A stretch of DNA of 34,453 nt from Defluviitaleaceae bacterium (GTDB taxonomy: Bacteria > Bacillota > Clostridia > Lachnospirales > WRAX01): contig WQVZ01000015.1 in the NCBI GenBank assembly GCA_009785595.1, positions 1 to 34,453 on the forward strand, given 5' to 3'. The position numbers were made by a program, and so were the translations under genes. Numbering within the stretch: position 1 is the stretch's first letter; the number at the start of each line of letters is the position of its first letter. The notes under the pieces were generated by a model. The model did no database searches and was not told where the DNA came from. It saw only the letters and a list, made by a program, of their open reading frames with translations. Below, in pieces: positions 1 to 8,766 of this stretch.

Positions 1-713
1 ATTATGACCACATACCCCATATTGACCCTGCAAAGTTTGACCCGGAAGCAGACTATTTCCATATTACCTCCAACAATACAATCGCCGGCACAAGAATGAT
101 CGACAACTGGCCGGACACAGGCAATGTGCCCTTGGTTTGCGATATGTCTTCCAACATCCTTTCGGAGGTATATGACACCAACAAATTCGGCCTCATTTAT
201 GCCGGCGCACAAAAAAACATGGGCCCATCCGGCGTTACTATTGTAATTATCCGCGATGACTTGCTGGCTCGCACCCCAGATGACATACCAACAATGCTGC
301 AATATACCACACATGTTGAGGCACCAAATATGATGTACAACACACCGCCAACATACGGCGTGTACCTTGCGGGCCTTGTTTTCCAATGGGTTAAAGACAT
401 GGGCGGCGTGGCGGCCATGCAAAAAATAAACGAAGAAAAAGCCAAGCTTGTGTATGACACTATTGATGGCTCATCCCTGTACAAAGGCCATGTTGCTATA
501 AAAGACCGCTCTCTTATGAACATCACATTCGCCACGGGCTGTAAAGACCTTGACGACAAGTTTGTAAAGGAAGCAGGAAAAGTCGGCATGGTAAACTTGC
601 AAGGATACAGAACCGTGGGTGGCATGAGAGTAAGTATGTACAATGCCATGCCTATAGAGGGCGCAAAAGCCTTGGTAGAATTTATGAAGAAATTTGAGAT
701 GGAAAATAAGTAA
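1..713 (+). CDS. serC: Phosphoserine aminotransferase, C-terminal part (5' end outside window)
   Basis: PLP-dependent transaminase that converts 3-phosphohydroxypyruvate plus glutamate to phosphoserine, the second step of serine synthesis in the cytosol. The frame is open from position 3, so the ORF-track start at 96 is only an internal ATG. About 236 residues are visible of a family length near 360. Seen: the TSNNTIAGT segment, the GLIYAGAQKNMGPSG motif that holds the PLP-binding lysine, and the C-terminal GYRTVGGMRVSMYNAM domain. It ends in TAA at 711-713. The next gene starts about 70 bp downstream on the same strand, and serA follows, which fits a serine operon. Identification is by family motifs and context. 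Confidence 0.93.
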   Translation, partial: YDHIPHIDPAKFDPEADYFHITSNNTIAGTRMIDNWPDTGNVPLVCDMSSNILSEVYDTNKFGLIYAGAQKNMGPSGVTIVIIRDDLLARTPDDIPTMLQYTTHVEAPNMMYNTPPTYGVYLAGLVFQWVKDMGGVAAMQKINEEKAKLVYDTIDGSSLYKGHVAIKDRSLMNITFATGCKDLDDKFVKEAGKVGMVNLQGYRTVGGMRVSMYNAMPIEGAKALVEFMKKFEMENK

Positions 714-781
714 AATAAACTTGGGGGCGCACATGTGTTGTGCGCCCATCAACTTTGTACGCAACATCAGAGGAGCATGTT

Positions 782-1285
782 ATGCAAGAATTGATTATTA
801 AGAATGCGAAAACCGCGCAATACAGGGATGTTGATTTAAACACAATCTTTGACCCGGAAAGCAAGCGTGAACAATCCTTTGCTTTTCAAATCGGAGATGT
901 TGTCTCGCCTTATTCAAGCGGAGTAGGCAAACTGGCTGTCAGCTTCTATACCTTGATGCCAGGCAAAAGCAATTACCCTTACCATCAACATACAGGCATA
1001 GAGGAAGTTTTCTATATAATCTCCGGCGCCGGTACCCTTAAAACACCAAAAGGCGATATTATCGTTTCCGAAGGCGATGTCATTGTTATGCCACCAAATG
1101 AGAACGGCGCACATAAGCTGACCAACCATTCCGACAAGCCACTTGTGTATCTTGATATTGATACGGTTGATACCCATGAAGTTGTGCTTTATCCTGATGC
1201 AAACAAAATTAGGGTCATGGCAGGAAAGCTTCATAAATCTTTCAAAATCGAATCCGAAGTAAATTATCTTGAGGGAGAGTGTTAA
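782..1285 (+). CDS. Small single-domain cupin protein in the serine operon
   Basis: 167-residue single-domain cupin. The ORF track begins at a GTG (740), but an AGAGGAG ribosome-binding site lies just before ATG 782, which I take as the start. Cupin motif 1 is seen as PYHQHTGIEEVFYIISGAG, with two histidines and a glutamate as metal ligands. Motif 2 is seen as GDVIVMPPNENGAHKLTNHS. Substrate and reaction are unknown; such cupins can be sugar-phosphate isomerases, dioxygenases or ligand sensors. It lies between serC and serA, and its end abuts the serA start, so co-translation is likely. A role linked to serine or phospho-hydroxyacid metabolism is inferred only from context. Confidence 0.85.
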   Translation: MQELIIKNAKTAQYRDVDLNTIFDPESKREQSFAFQIGDVVSPYSSGVGKLAVSFYTLMPGKSNYPYHQHTGIEEVFYIISGAGTLKTPKGDIIVSEGDVIVMPPNENGAHKLTNHSDKPLVYLDIDTVDTHEVVLYPDANKIRVMAGKLHKSFKIESEVNYLEGEC

Positions 1286-1290
1286 GCAAA

Positions 1291-2436
1291 ATGCACAAAA
1301 TTCTCGCACTTAACAAAATTGCCGCCATTGGCACAGACCAACTGCCAGCGGACAAATTTACCGTTGTGTCCGAAGAAGCCAACCCAACCGGCATTATGCT
1401 CAGAAGTGCCGACATGCATTCTATGGAATTATCCCCCACCCTTCTTGGCGTGGCCCGCGCCGGTGCCGGCGTAAACAACATACCCTTGGACAAATGCGCC
1501 GACCAAGGCATCGTCGTCTTTAACACCCCCGGCGCCAATGCCAATGCTGTTAAAGAGCTATGTATTTTCGGCCTTTTGGCGGCATCCCGCAAGGTTGTCC
1601 AGGGCATAAATTGGGTACAAGGTCTGGCCGGGCAAGAAGGCGTGGCCAAAACCGTAGAGAAGGGCAAAAGTGACTTTGTGGGCCCGGAAATTACCGGCAA
1701 AACCCTGGGCATTGTGGGTCTTGGCGCCATAGGCATCTTGGTGGCCAACGCCGCCGTGGCCTTAGGAATGAAGGTTGTGGGCTATCACCCTCGCCTTTCC
1801 GTGGCCAATGCCCTTACCATGGACCCGCGCATAGAAGCCACCGACGATTTAGAATATATGCTGTCTGTCAGCGATTATGTTTCCCTACACCAGCCCTTAA
1901 AGCCCGAAACCAAGCATATGTTTAATGACGAGCTTTTTGCAAAATGCAAAGACGGCGTGCGTCTGCTTAACTTTGCTCGGGCCGAACTTGTTTGCACCAA
2001 CAGCCTTAAAAAAGCCATAGTCAGCGGCAAAATAGCCAGCTATGTTATTGATTTTCCCGACGAAAATGTCCTGGGCATCGACAATATCATCACCATACCC
2101 CATCTGGGCGCATCCACCCCGGAAAGCGAGGACAACTGCGCATATATGGCCGCCGTCCAGCTTAGGGACTACATCCTTACCGGCAATATCGTAAATTCTG
2201 TAAATTATCCGGACTGCCAGTTAAATTACACCGGCAAGACCCGCATTTGCGTGCTGTCTAAGGATGCTTGTGTTGACCAGCTTACAAAAGCTGTATCCGC
2301 CCTGGGCAAAATTATGGGCATGGTAGCCAAAGAACACAAGGGCTATGCATATGCCATCTTTGATATTGATGGTTCAGTCGCTGATATTTCCAGCATCGAG
2401 AAAGTTGACAAAGTAGTTAAGGTTAGAGTTATTTAG
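1291..2436 (+). CDS. serA: D-3-phosphoglycerate dehydrogenase, clostridial short form with ACT domain
   Basis: NAD-dependent oxidation of 3-phosphoglycerate to 3-phosphohydroxypyruvate, the first committed step of serine synthesis. About 381 residues from ATG 1291. A GTG at 1279 would overlap the cupin gene and sit too near the GAGGGAG ribosome-binding site. Seen in order: substrate-binding region with GAGVNNIP, NAD-binding Rossmann motif GIVGLGAIG, catalytic arginine in LLNFARAELV, catalytic histidine in IPHLGASTPESED, and a C-terminal ACT-like domain (about residues 300-381) expected to mediate serine feedback. The usual NFARGELV motif reads NFARAELV here, with Gly changed to Ala. The downstream DUF1015 gene is a frequent serA partner in Clostridia. 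Confidence 0.93.
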   Translation: MHKILALNKIAAIGTDQLPADKFTVVSEEANPTGIMLRSADMHSMELSPTLLGVARAGAGVNNIPLDKCADQGIVVFNTPGANANAVKELCIFGLLAASRKVVQGINWVQGLAGQEGVAKTVEKGKSDFVGPEITGKTLGIVGLGAIGILVANAAVALGMKVVGYHPRLSVANALTMDPRIEATDDLEYMLSVSDYVSLHQPLKPETKHMFNDELFAKCKDGVRLLNFARAELVCTNSLKKAIVSGKIASYVIDFPDENVLGIDNIITIPHLGASTPESEDNCAYMAAVQLRDYILTGNIVNSVNYPDCQLNYTGKTRICVLSKDACVDQLTKAVSALGKIMGMVAKEHKGYAYAIFDIDGSVADISSIEKVDKVVKVRVI

Positions 2437-2452
2437 CCAAAGGAGGCACATT

Positions 2453-3700
2453 ATGGCAATTGTCAGACCCTTTAAGGGCATCAGGCCACGGCCGGATTCG
2501 GCCAGTGCCATCGCCGCCCTGCCATATGATGTTATGAATTCCCTAGAGGCTCGGGAGATGGTAAAGGGCAACCCTCTGTCCTTTTTGCACATAGACCGGC
2601 CAGAGCTTAACTTCCCTGTAGGCCATGATATGTATTCCTACGAGGTATATCACATGGCCCGCACGGTGTTTAACAAAATGCGGGACGATGGGCATTTTAT
2701 ACAGGATGAAAAGCCCGTGTACTATATATATCAGCAAACCATGGATGGGCGCAAGCAGACGGGCCTGGTGGCCCGAACGTCTATTGATGATTATGCCAAC
2801 AATGTCATCAAAAAACACGAACTTACCCGCAAAGAAAAGGAACAGGACAGAGTGCGCCATGTAGACGCCATGAACGCCAACACCGGCCCTATTTTCTTGA
2901 CATACAGAAACAAAGCCGATATTTCTTTCATCATGCAGAATTGGGCAGCCAAACACCAGCCTGTTTACGATTTTGTGACAGACCTGGGTGTCGGCCACAC
3001 CGTTTGGATTATTGACTGCCCCGGGACTATTGACGAAATAACCAATGCCTTTGCCAGTATTGATTCGCTATACATAGCCGACGGCCACCACAGAAACGCA
3101 TCCGCCGTAAAGGTAGGAGAGTTGCGCCGTGCACAAAACCCAGGATATACCATGGATGATGCCTTTAATTACTATCTATCCGTTATTTTTCCGGATAACG
3201 AGCTTGGCATAATGGACTATAACCGCGTGGTAAAAGACCTGGGCGGTCTTTCGGCGGCAGAATTTATCGCCAAAATTAAAGATAAATTTGATGTAGAAGA
3301 GCATGGCGGCGGCCAATATAAGCCGGAGAAGCGCCATATGTTCGGCATGTATCTGGATTGCAAATGGTACAAACTTACCGCCAAGCCCGAATTTATCAAC
3401 GAAAACGACCCTGTAGGCTGCCTGGATGTGTCCATACTACAATCCCTGCTGCTAACCCCCGTGCTAGGCATAGCAGACCCACGGGTTGATGCCAGAATTG
3501 ACTTTGTAGGCGGCTTGCGCGGCCTTGGCGAGCTGGAAAGGCGTGTAAACAGTGGTAACATGACCGTGGCCTTTTCCATGTTCCCCACGTCTATGGATGA
3601 GCTTATGTCCATTTCTGACGCGAACGAACTTATGCCGCCTAAATCCACCTGGTTTGAGCCTAAGCTTCTAAGCGGGCTGTTTATCCACGAATTGCGATAG
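2453..3700 (+). CDS. DUF1015 family protein, serA-linked
   Basis: 415 residues, matching the full family length of about 410. Start ATG 2453 is preceded by a strong AAAGGAGG. N-terminal IVRPFKGIRP and LPYDVMNSLEARE, the central YIADGHHRNASAVK motif and MMPPKSTWFEPK-like C-terminal segment (seen as LMPPKSTWFEPKLLSG) are typical of DUF1015. Biochemical function is not established to my knowledge. Family members are commonly encoded next to serA/serC in Clostridia, as here (16 bp after serA). It is the last gene of the serine operon and is followed by a terminator. No predicted signal peptide or membrane segment, so cytosolic. Confidence 0.9.
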   Translation: MAIVRPFKGIRPRPDSASAIAALPYDVMNSLEAREMVKGNPLSFLHIDRPELNFPVGHDMYSYEVYHMARTVFNKMRDDGHFIQDEKPVYYIYQQTMDGRKQTGLVARTSIDDYANNVIKKHELTRKEKEQDRVRHVDAMNANTGPIFLTYRNKADISFIMQNWAAKHQPVYDFVTDLGVGHTVWIIDCPGTIDEITNAFASIDSLYIADGHHRNASAVKVGELRRAQNPGYTMDDAFNYYLSVIFPDNELGIMDYNRVVKDLGGLSAAEFIAKIKDKFDVEEHGGGQYKPEKRHMFGMYLDCKWYKLTAKPEFINENDPVGCLDVSILQSLLLTPVLGIADPRVDARIDFVGGLRGLGELERRVNSGNMTVAFSMFPTSMDELMSISDANELMPPKSTWFEPKLLSGLFIHELR

Positions 3701-3716
3701 TTGCGCAAAAATAGCA

Positions 3717-3734
3717 GGCGGATAGCCATCCGCC
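3717..3734 (+). other. Hairpin after the DUF1015 gene
   Basis: Perfect 7-bp inverted repeat GGCGGAT/ATCCGCC with a 4-nt loop. No T-tract follows. It sits just upstream of the intrinsic terminator and may stabilise the 3' end. Confidence 0.4.
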
Positions 3735-3743
3735 CGTATACAC

Positions 3744-3774
3744 AAAGCCGCTTGTCTTATCAAGCGGCTTTTTT
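3744..3774 (+). terminator. Intrinsic terminator of the serine operon
   Basis: Stem AAAGCCGCTTG/CAAGCGGCTTT with a 6-nt loop, followed by a run of T. It lies between the convergent DUF1015 gene (+) and alaS (-), and may also act weakly on the minus strand. Confidence 0.88.
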
Positions 3775-3813
3775 ATATGATTATTCTATATACGCATATT
3801 TTTTTGTTAATTT

Positions 3814-6417
3814 CTAATTGCTTATCGCTTGCTTTGCCGCCGTCAGCGCATCCCCCACCCTAGCCGCATCTTTTATGCCCGCCTGGGCCATATTCGGCCG
3901 CCCGCCGCCGCCGCCGCCCGCCGCTTGGGCCGCCGCTTTTACCAAATTGCCGCAGTGTACACCGGCTTTTATTGCATCATCGGTGGCGCGGGCCAATATG
4001 CTGCCACTGTCACCGGAAATACCCGCCAACAGCACTATGCCGCCACCTAGCTTGTCCATTAATATATCAGACAGGTTGCGCAGAGCGTCAATTTCCGTAT
4101 TTTGTAACACAGCAGAAACCAAAGTGTGGCCGCCAATTTCTTCCTTGCCCGCCAAAATCTCATCCACGGCAGAGTTCGCATCCGCTTGACGCATTTTGGC
4201 CAGTTGCCGCTCGGCCTCCTTGGCAGCATTTATCAGCTGCTCCACACGGCTTATCACATTGGCCGCGGGGGTCTTTAAAAATGCCGCAATTTCACCCAAC
4301 TTTGCCTCGATGCTCTGATAATGAGCCAGAGCCGCACCGCCAACAACGGCCTCAATGCGTCGAACCCCGGCAGAAATACCACTTTCGGATAATATTTTAA
4401 AGGAGCCTATTTGTGCTGTGCCAGTTAGGTGAGTACCGCCGCAAAGCTCGACGGCTTGACCGCCAATGTCCACTACCCTCACGGTGTCGCCATATTTTTC
4501 GCCAAACAGGGCCACGGCCCCCATGGCTTTGGCTTCCCCAGGCGTTTTTTCGGTTATATCCACAGACAAATTGGCCAAAATTGCATCGTTTACGGTATTT
4601 TCAATACGAGCCAGCTCTTCCGCCGTAATGGCCGCAAAATGGGCAAAGTCAAAGCGCAGACGGTCGTGTGCCACCAAAGAGCCTGCTTGCTGCACATGGT
4701 TTCCCAGCACCTGGCGCAAAATATGGTGTAACAAATGCGTGGCAGTATGATGGCGGGCAATGTCAAGGCGCCTGGCAGCATCAATGCTTATGCTGGCTGT
4801 CTGACCAACTTCAATGCTTCCTGTCATCTTGCCTATATGGGCAAATTGTCCGTTGCCAGCTTTCATGCAATCCGTAACACGCACCTCGCCAGTTGCGGTT
4901 TTGATAGTAGCAAAATCCGCCTTTTGGCCGCCGCTTTCGGCATACACCGGGGTTTTGTCCAACAGCACGGCCACATCATCCCCACTTTGCGCCGCAATAT
5001 ATAGTATTTTTGCGTCTTCCACCGCATGGCAACAATATCCAACAAACTCCGCCGCAGGTACATCTATGCCATCAAAAACAGATCCTGCATTACCCATAAA
5101 ACCAGCATCTTCCCTGGCGGCACGGGCGCGGCTGCGCTGTTTTTCCATTTCTTCCTTAAAGCCCGCCTCATCTACCGCCAGGCCTTCTTCTTCCAAAATC
5201 TCCCGGGTAAGCTCCAATGGGAAGCCATAAGTATCATGCAATTTAAAAGCATCTGCTCCAGCAAGTACATTTTGCCCCGCCGTTGTCAACTCATCCACAC
5301 ATCGGCGTAGCTGCTCCATACCAGAGTCCAAAGTCTCATAAAATCGCTGTTCTTCTTGTTCTATCAGCCTGTGGATATAATCACGCTTTTCCGCCAGCTC
5401 CGGATATGCACCCTTAAAATTCTCGATAACTACATCTGCTAGTTTAGTTAAAAACAGGCCCTTTGCCCCCAAAAGTTTACCATGGCGGGCGGCACGACGC
5501 AGCAAACGGCGTAGCACATAACCCCGCCCTTCGTTGCTGGGCATTACGCCGTCAGATATCATAAATGTGACGGAGCGAGCGTGGTCGGTAATGATACGTA
5601 TAGAGGTGTCCATCTTTTCGGCGGCACCGTATGTCGCCCCAAAAAGATTACAAACCGCGTCACGCACAGCCTTCATGGTGTCCACATCAAAAAGAGAACC
5701 CACATCCTGCATCACCATAGCCATGCGGTCCAGCCCCATACCTGTGTCGATATTTGTTGTCTCCAGTTTGGAATAGCTACCGTCCTCCCCTTTGTTAAAT
5801 TGGGTGAACACCAGGTTCCAAACCTCTATATATCTGTCCTCATCCGCAGTGACACTGGCCATAAAATCATCCCCGCCATATTGCGGCCCACGGTCATAAT
5901 AAATCTCGCTGCACGGACCGCAAGGGCCAAGGGACAGCTCCCAAAAATTATCTTCCTTGCCCATGCGAAAAATACGATCCGCCGGCACGCCAACCTCTTT
6001 GTGCCATATGTCAAAGGCCTCGTCATCCTCTAAATATACGGATACATACAGTTTATCCATCGGTATTTTAAGCACATCTGTCATAAATTCCCAAGCCCAG
6101 GCAATGGCTTCTTTTTTAAAATAATCACCAAAACTGAAATTGCCCAGCATCTCAAAAAAAGTACCGTGGCGTGATGTTTTGCCCACCACCTCAATATCCC
6201 CGGTGCGCATACATTTTTGGCAGGTGGTCATACGCTTGGCGGGCGGCGTAGCCTGGCCGGTAAAATACGGCTTTAGCGGTGCCATGCCCGCATTTATCAG
6301 CAGCAGGCTTTTGTCATGCTCCGGCACCAAAGAAAAGCTGGGCAGCCGCAAATGCCCCTTGCCTTCAAAAAACGCCAAATATCTGTTGCGTATCTCATTT
6401 AACCCAAGTTTTTCCAT
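3814..6417 (-). CDS. alaS: Alanyl-tRNA synthetase
   Basis: Charges tRNA-Ala and edits mischarged Ser/Gly. 867 residues from the ATG at 6417. The track start (TTG, 6429) lies inside the ribosome-binding site TGGAGGAAC, so the downstream ATG is preferred. Seen in order: class II catalytic domain with FSLVPEHDKSLLLINAGM and ETTNIDTGMGLDRMAM, tRNA-recognition helices, editing domain with HHTATHLLHH and CGGTHLTGT (zinc ligands), then the DHHA1 C-terminal domain with the usual GGGGGGRP glycine run. Length matches the family (about 870). It has its own promoter upstream (6448-6476) and ends in TAG. Confidence 0.97.
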   Translation of the reverse strand: MEKLGLNEIRNRYLAFFEGKGHLRLPSFSLVPEHDKSLLLINAGMAPLKPYFTGQATPPAKRMTTCQKCMRTGDIEVVGKTSRHGTFFEMLGNFSFGDYFKKEAIAWAWEFMTDVLKIPMDKLYVSVYLEDDEAFDIWHKEVGVPADRIFRMGKEDNFWELSLGPCGPCSEIYYDRGPQYGGDDFMASVTADEDRYIEVWNLVFTQFNKGEDGSYSKLETTNIDTGMGLDRMAMVMQDVGSLFDVDTMKAVRDAVCNLFGATYGAAEKMDTSIRIITDHARSVTFMISDGVMPSNEGRGYVLRRLLRRAARHGKLLGAKGLFLTKLADVVIENFKGAYPELAEKRDYIHRLIEQEEQRFYETLDSGMEQLRRCVDELTTAGQNVLAGADAFKLHDTYGFPLELTREILEEEGLAVDEAGFKEEMEKQRSRARAAREDAGFMGNAGSVFDGIDVPAAEFVGYCCHAVEDAKILYIAAQSGDDVAVLLDKTPVYAESGGQKADFATIKTATGEVRVTDCMKAGNGQFAHIGKMTGSIEVGQTASISIDAARRLDIARHHTATHLLHHILRQVLGNHVQQAGSLVAHDRLRFDFAHFAAITAEELARIENTVNDAILANLSVDITEKTPGEAKAMGAVALFGEKYGDTVRVVDIGGQAVELCGGTHLTGTAQIGSFKILSESGISAGVRRIEAVVGGAALAHYQSIEAKLGEIAAFLKTPAANVISRVEQLINAAKEAERQLAKMRQADANSAVDEILAGKEEIGGHTLVSAVLQNTEIDALRNLSDILMDKLGGGIVLLAGISGDSGSILARATDDAIKAGVHCGNLVKAAAQAAGGGGGGRPNMAQAGIKDAARVGDALTAAKQAISN

Positions 6418-6447
6418 ATGTTCCTCCAAAATTTCCGATTTTTGTTT

Positions 6448-6476
6448 ATTATAGTACGCCGCAGTTCATGCGTCAA
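6448..6476 (-). promoter_or_regulatory. SigA promoter of alaS
   Basis: Minus strand: -35 TTGACG at 6471-6476, 17-bp spacer, -10 TATAAT at 6448-6453, about 30 bp before the alaS start. The gap to dgt is only 19 bp from its stop, so alaS is separately initiated. Confidence 0.85.
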
Positions 6477-6495
6477 TAGGCATGGCAAAAGCCAA

Positions 6496-7731
6496 TCACC
6501 CTTCATCATTGCGCCGGTCAAAATATTCTATATATTTCAGCCCCGCATTTAGCGGGCTGTCCGCAAACAAATGCCTAAAAACATCCACAAAATAGTCATC
6601 CGTCATGCTGGCGATAAAGTCCGCTACGGCATCGTTATAATTGCTTTCGGTTTCATATACATACCTTTTCTCGGGGTGCCTGTAGATATCCCCTAAAATC
6701 CTATTGTTAAGATAATGCTGAAAAATAGGCGAGGCATGGTTTTTGTCCCTAACATCTTGCAAAAACCGCCCATACAGCCGCTCCATCATGGGCTGTATAA
6801 CTTCAAAGTACACATCGGCAATTTCTGGGTTTTGGTAAATAGACTCATTATTATCCTTACGCATACTGCGCAGAGCCGCAAGAGTTTGCGGGCTCATGGC
6901 TATATATGGCTGCCCCAGGCTGTGTTTGATGATGTCAATTTGTATGTTATTGATAATATCGGCATTTTTTGTTCCCAAAATATTTTCGGGATAATCGTCC
7001 AAATCCAGCAGCCTTACCTTGCGGGCGTCTTGGCGGTCTTTGCCTATATAGGCTATAATATCGCAAATGCGTACCAGGCAGCCCTCAAGAGTGCTGGGCC
7101 GCAACAGGTGCTTTATTTCCGGCAATGTATAGCATTTTTCCACAAGTTGATTAAGCTCGTCAAAAGTGTCCATTGGCCGCGGCACATATTTTTCAAATTC
7201 ATCCTCGCCACAGTGGCACAATATGCCATTTAGGGTTTGCAGGGCCAAATTGCTTCTGGTAATCTTTTGCAAAACCCTGACGCTGTGTACATTGTGATGA
7301 AAATACCGCCCTGTGTTTTGGTGATACAGCTCATTTAAAAAATCCTCGCCCTTGTGACCAAAGGGAGTGTGGCCCACATCGTGGCCTATGGCAATTGCTT
7401 CTATTAAATCCAAATTAAGCCCTAAAATTCTGCCCAAATTACGGGCGATCCTGGACACCAGCTGCATATGCAAAGAGCGCCGGGTTATGTCGTCGTTTCT
7501 GTACAAAGAAAAAACCTGGGTTTTGTCGGTGCCCCTATTATACAAAGGATTGTTAATTATCTTATCCACATCCACAGCAAAAGCGGTGCGCAGGGCATCG
7601 TCATCGTGTATGCTGTCAAATTCTCGGCGAGCATCCTCGCTTTTGCAGGCATTTTCCGATAGTCCTTCTTCCCATTTTTCCTTAATTCCGTTTAATATCA
7701 AAATTTCTTCGCTGGTAAATTGGTATCCCAT
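6496..7731 (-). CDS. dgt: dGTPase-like HD-domain dNTP triphosphohydrolase
   Basis: HD-superfamily phosphohydrolase expected to remove triphosphate from dGTP/dNTPs and so affect nucleotide pools. 411 residues, start ATG 7731 preceded by GAGGTGAG. Seen: N-terminal RGTDKTQVFSLYRNDDITRR motif, HD metal-binding motif AIAIGHDVGHTPFGHKGE, and a second region with DIIAYIGKDRQDA. Both are typical of the Dgt family, in the shorter clade of about 400 aa found in Firmicutes. Ends in TGA, which shows that TGA is a normal stop in this genome. Exact substrate preference cannot be read from the sequence. Confidence 0.88.
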   Translation of the reverse strand: MGYQFTSEEILILNGIKEKWEEGLSENACKSEDARREFDSIHDDDALRTAFAVDVDKIINNPLYNRGTDKTQVFSLYRNDDITRRSLHMQLVSRIARNLGRILGLNLDLIEAIAIGHDVGHTPFGHKGEDFLNELYHQNTGRYFHHNVHSVRVLQKITRSNLALQTLNGILCHCGEDEFEKYVPRPMDTFDELNQLVEKCYTLPEIKHLLRPSTLEGCLVRICDIIAYIGKDRQDARKVRLLDLDDYPENILGTKNADIINNIQIDIIKHSLGQPYIAMSPQTLAALRSMRKDNNESIYQNPEIADVYFEVIQPMMERLYGRFLQDVRDKNHASPIFQHYLNNRILGDIYRHPEKRYVYETESNYNDAVADFIASMTDDYFVDVFRHLFADSPLNAGLKYIEYFDRRNDEG

Positions 7732-7768
7732 TACGTCTCACCTCGCACCTTTTGGCTTCTTTGTGCAA

Positions 7769-7797
7769 ATTATACCATAAGTTGCGCAAAGCATCAA
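7769..7797 (-). promoter_or_regulatory. SigA promoter of dgt
   Basis: Minus strand: -35 TTGATG at 7792-7797, 17-bp spacer, -10 TATAAT at 7769-7774, about 38 bp upstream of the start codon. Confidence 0.8.
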
Positions 7798-7798
7798 T

Positions 7799-7844
7799 AG
7801 ACCTGTTCCAAAAATTGATCCAACATGGGCTTCGGAACAGGTCT
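7799..7844. repeat. Inverted repeat AGACCTGTTCC/GGAACAGGTCT
   Basis: Perfect 11-bp arms with a 24-nt centre, between the end of the polyproline gene and the dgt promoter. No clear T-tract on either strand. The arm starts with the same AGACCTGTT core as the repeat at 8682-8728 on the other side of the gene. Confidence 0.7.
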
Positions 7845-7879
7845 GGTGCTTATATTGCAGAAAACACAAAACTCATATG

Positions 7880-8653
7880 TTATTCGTCGCTTGTGGTATG
7901 CAGTCTCGTAACAGAAAGTTTCCCACGTATAATTTCCAAGCTCTCCGGCAGACGCAGAATAACCGCCAGAGAGTTTTCCGCATGCGCATGGGATGTCTGG
8001 TGCATAAAGGCATGAACCAAACTGACACAGCGTTGCCCGGCCTGGGCCGTAACGCGCTCTGTGCGGACTATTTCGGCACCGTTTTTAAACACCATCTCCA
8101 CAGTGACGGCCTGACGCCTAAGGTTTTCCGCTTCTATATCCAATTCTATCTTAAATTTTCCACGGTGCGGCAGCAAAATAAGGGTGTCTTTCCCTTTGTG
8201 TATCAGGCGTGCGCCATCTTCGCAGCATTTTACCTCTTTAAGACGCAGTATTTCCTTTGCGCGCCACGGACACTTTGTTAAGACCGAGAAAACCGACGTG
8301 CAGTGGCGAGATGGAGGTGGCGGAGGAGGTGGCGGAGGTGGCGGTGGCGGACAAGGGGATGGGCAGGGAGGGCCTGTTACTAAAGCCAGTTTGTTTTTGA
8401 GTACAATTTGCATATCTGTAATTTGCTGAATAAGAAAAGAAGCACTCCTGTTTACCTCCAAAATCATTTGCAGGGTCTTGTCGGTGCACCCCTTTGCTTT
8501 GGCGCAGTCAATAACATATTGTATTTTCTTGCTTTCTGCTTCTATTATATGACTTAACGCCATTTCTTCGGCAGCAATAGATGCTATTATGGCCGCAATA
8601 GCCTGGTCACGTGTCATAATAGTTTTCGGATCCGGAAAGCTAGGCATAGACAT
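7880..8653 (-). CDS. Unknown protein with central polyproline tract, possible spore-surface type N-terminus
   Basis: 257 residues, start ATG 8653 after GAAAGGAG. Three parts: an N-terminal helical region (about 1-90) with IAAIIASIAAEEMALSHIIEAE, which resembles the leader region of clostridial collagen-like or spore-surface proteins (from memory, not searched); a linker with CPSPC followed by about 13 consecutive prolines; and a C-terminal beta-rich region (about 125-257) of unknown fold. There is no cleavable signal peptide or membrane segment. The proline run is encoded by CCN repeats, a replication-slippage-prone tract. A spore role is an inference. It is flanked by related inverted repeats. 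Confidence 0.7.
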   Translation of the reverse strand: MSMPSFPDPKTIMTRDQAIAAIIASIAAEEMALSHIIEAESKKIQYVIDCAKAKGCTDKTLQMILEVNRSASFLIQQITDMQIVLKNKLALVTGPPCPSPCPPPPPPPPPPPPPSRHCTSVFSVLTKCPWRAKEILRLKEVKCCEDGARLIHKGKDTLILLPHRGKFKIELDIEAENLRRQAVTVEMVFKNGAEIVRTERVTAQAGQRCVSLVHAFMHQTSHAHAENSLAVILRLPESLEIIRGKLSVTRLHTTSDE

Positions 8654-8681
8654 TTTGTTGTTCTCCTTTCGGTGTTTTATA

Positions 8682-8728
8682 TTAGACCTCTTGCGAAATT
8701 GTGTGAGTTATTTTCGCAACAGGTCTAA
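8682..8728. repeat. Inverted repeat TTAGACCTC-TTGCGAAA
   Basis: 17-bp arms with one mismatch (TTAGACCTCTTGCGAAA and TTTCGCAACAGGTCTAA) and a 13-nt loop, in the leader of the minus-strand 257-aa gene. Related to 7799-7844 through the AGACCTGTT core. May be a mobile repeat or an RNA leader hairpin. Confidence 0.7.
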
Positions 8729-8739
8729 TGCCTTTGATA

Positions 8740-8766
8740 TATTCTATGCCGAGCCCGAGAACCTGT
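8740..8766 (-). promoter_or_regulatory. Possible SigK/SigE-like promoter of the polyproline gene
   Basis: Minus strand CATAGAATA (8740-8748) matches the sporulation -10 pattern CATANNNTA, with AC 16 bp upstream (8765-8766). No good SigA promoter is seen for this gene. The motif is short and could occur by chance. Confidence 0.25.

Noticed and set aside
8184-8429. Gly-rich plus-strand ORF with a long glycine run
   Set aside because: It is the reverse complement of the polyproline tract of the real minus-strand gene.
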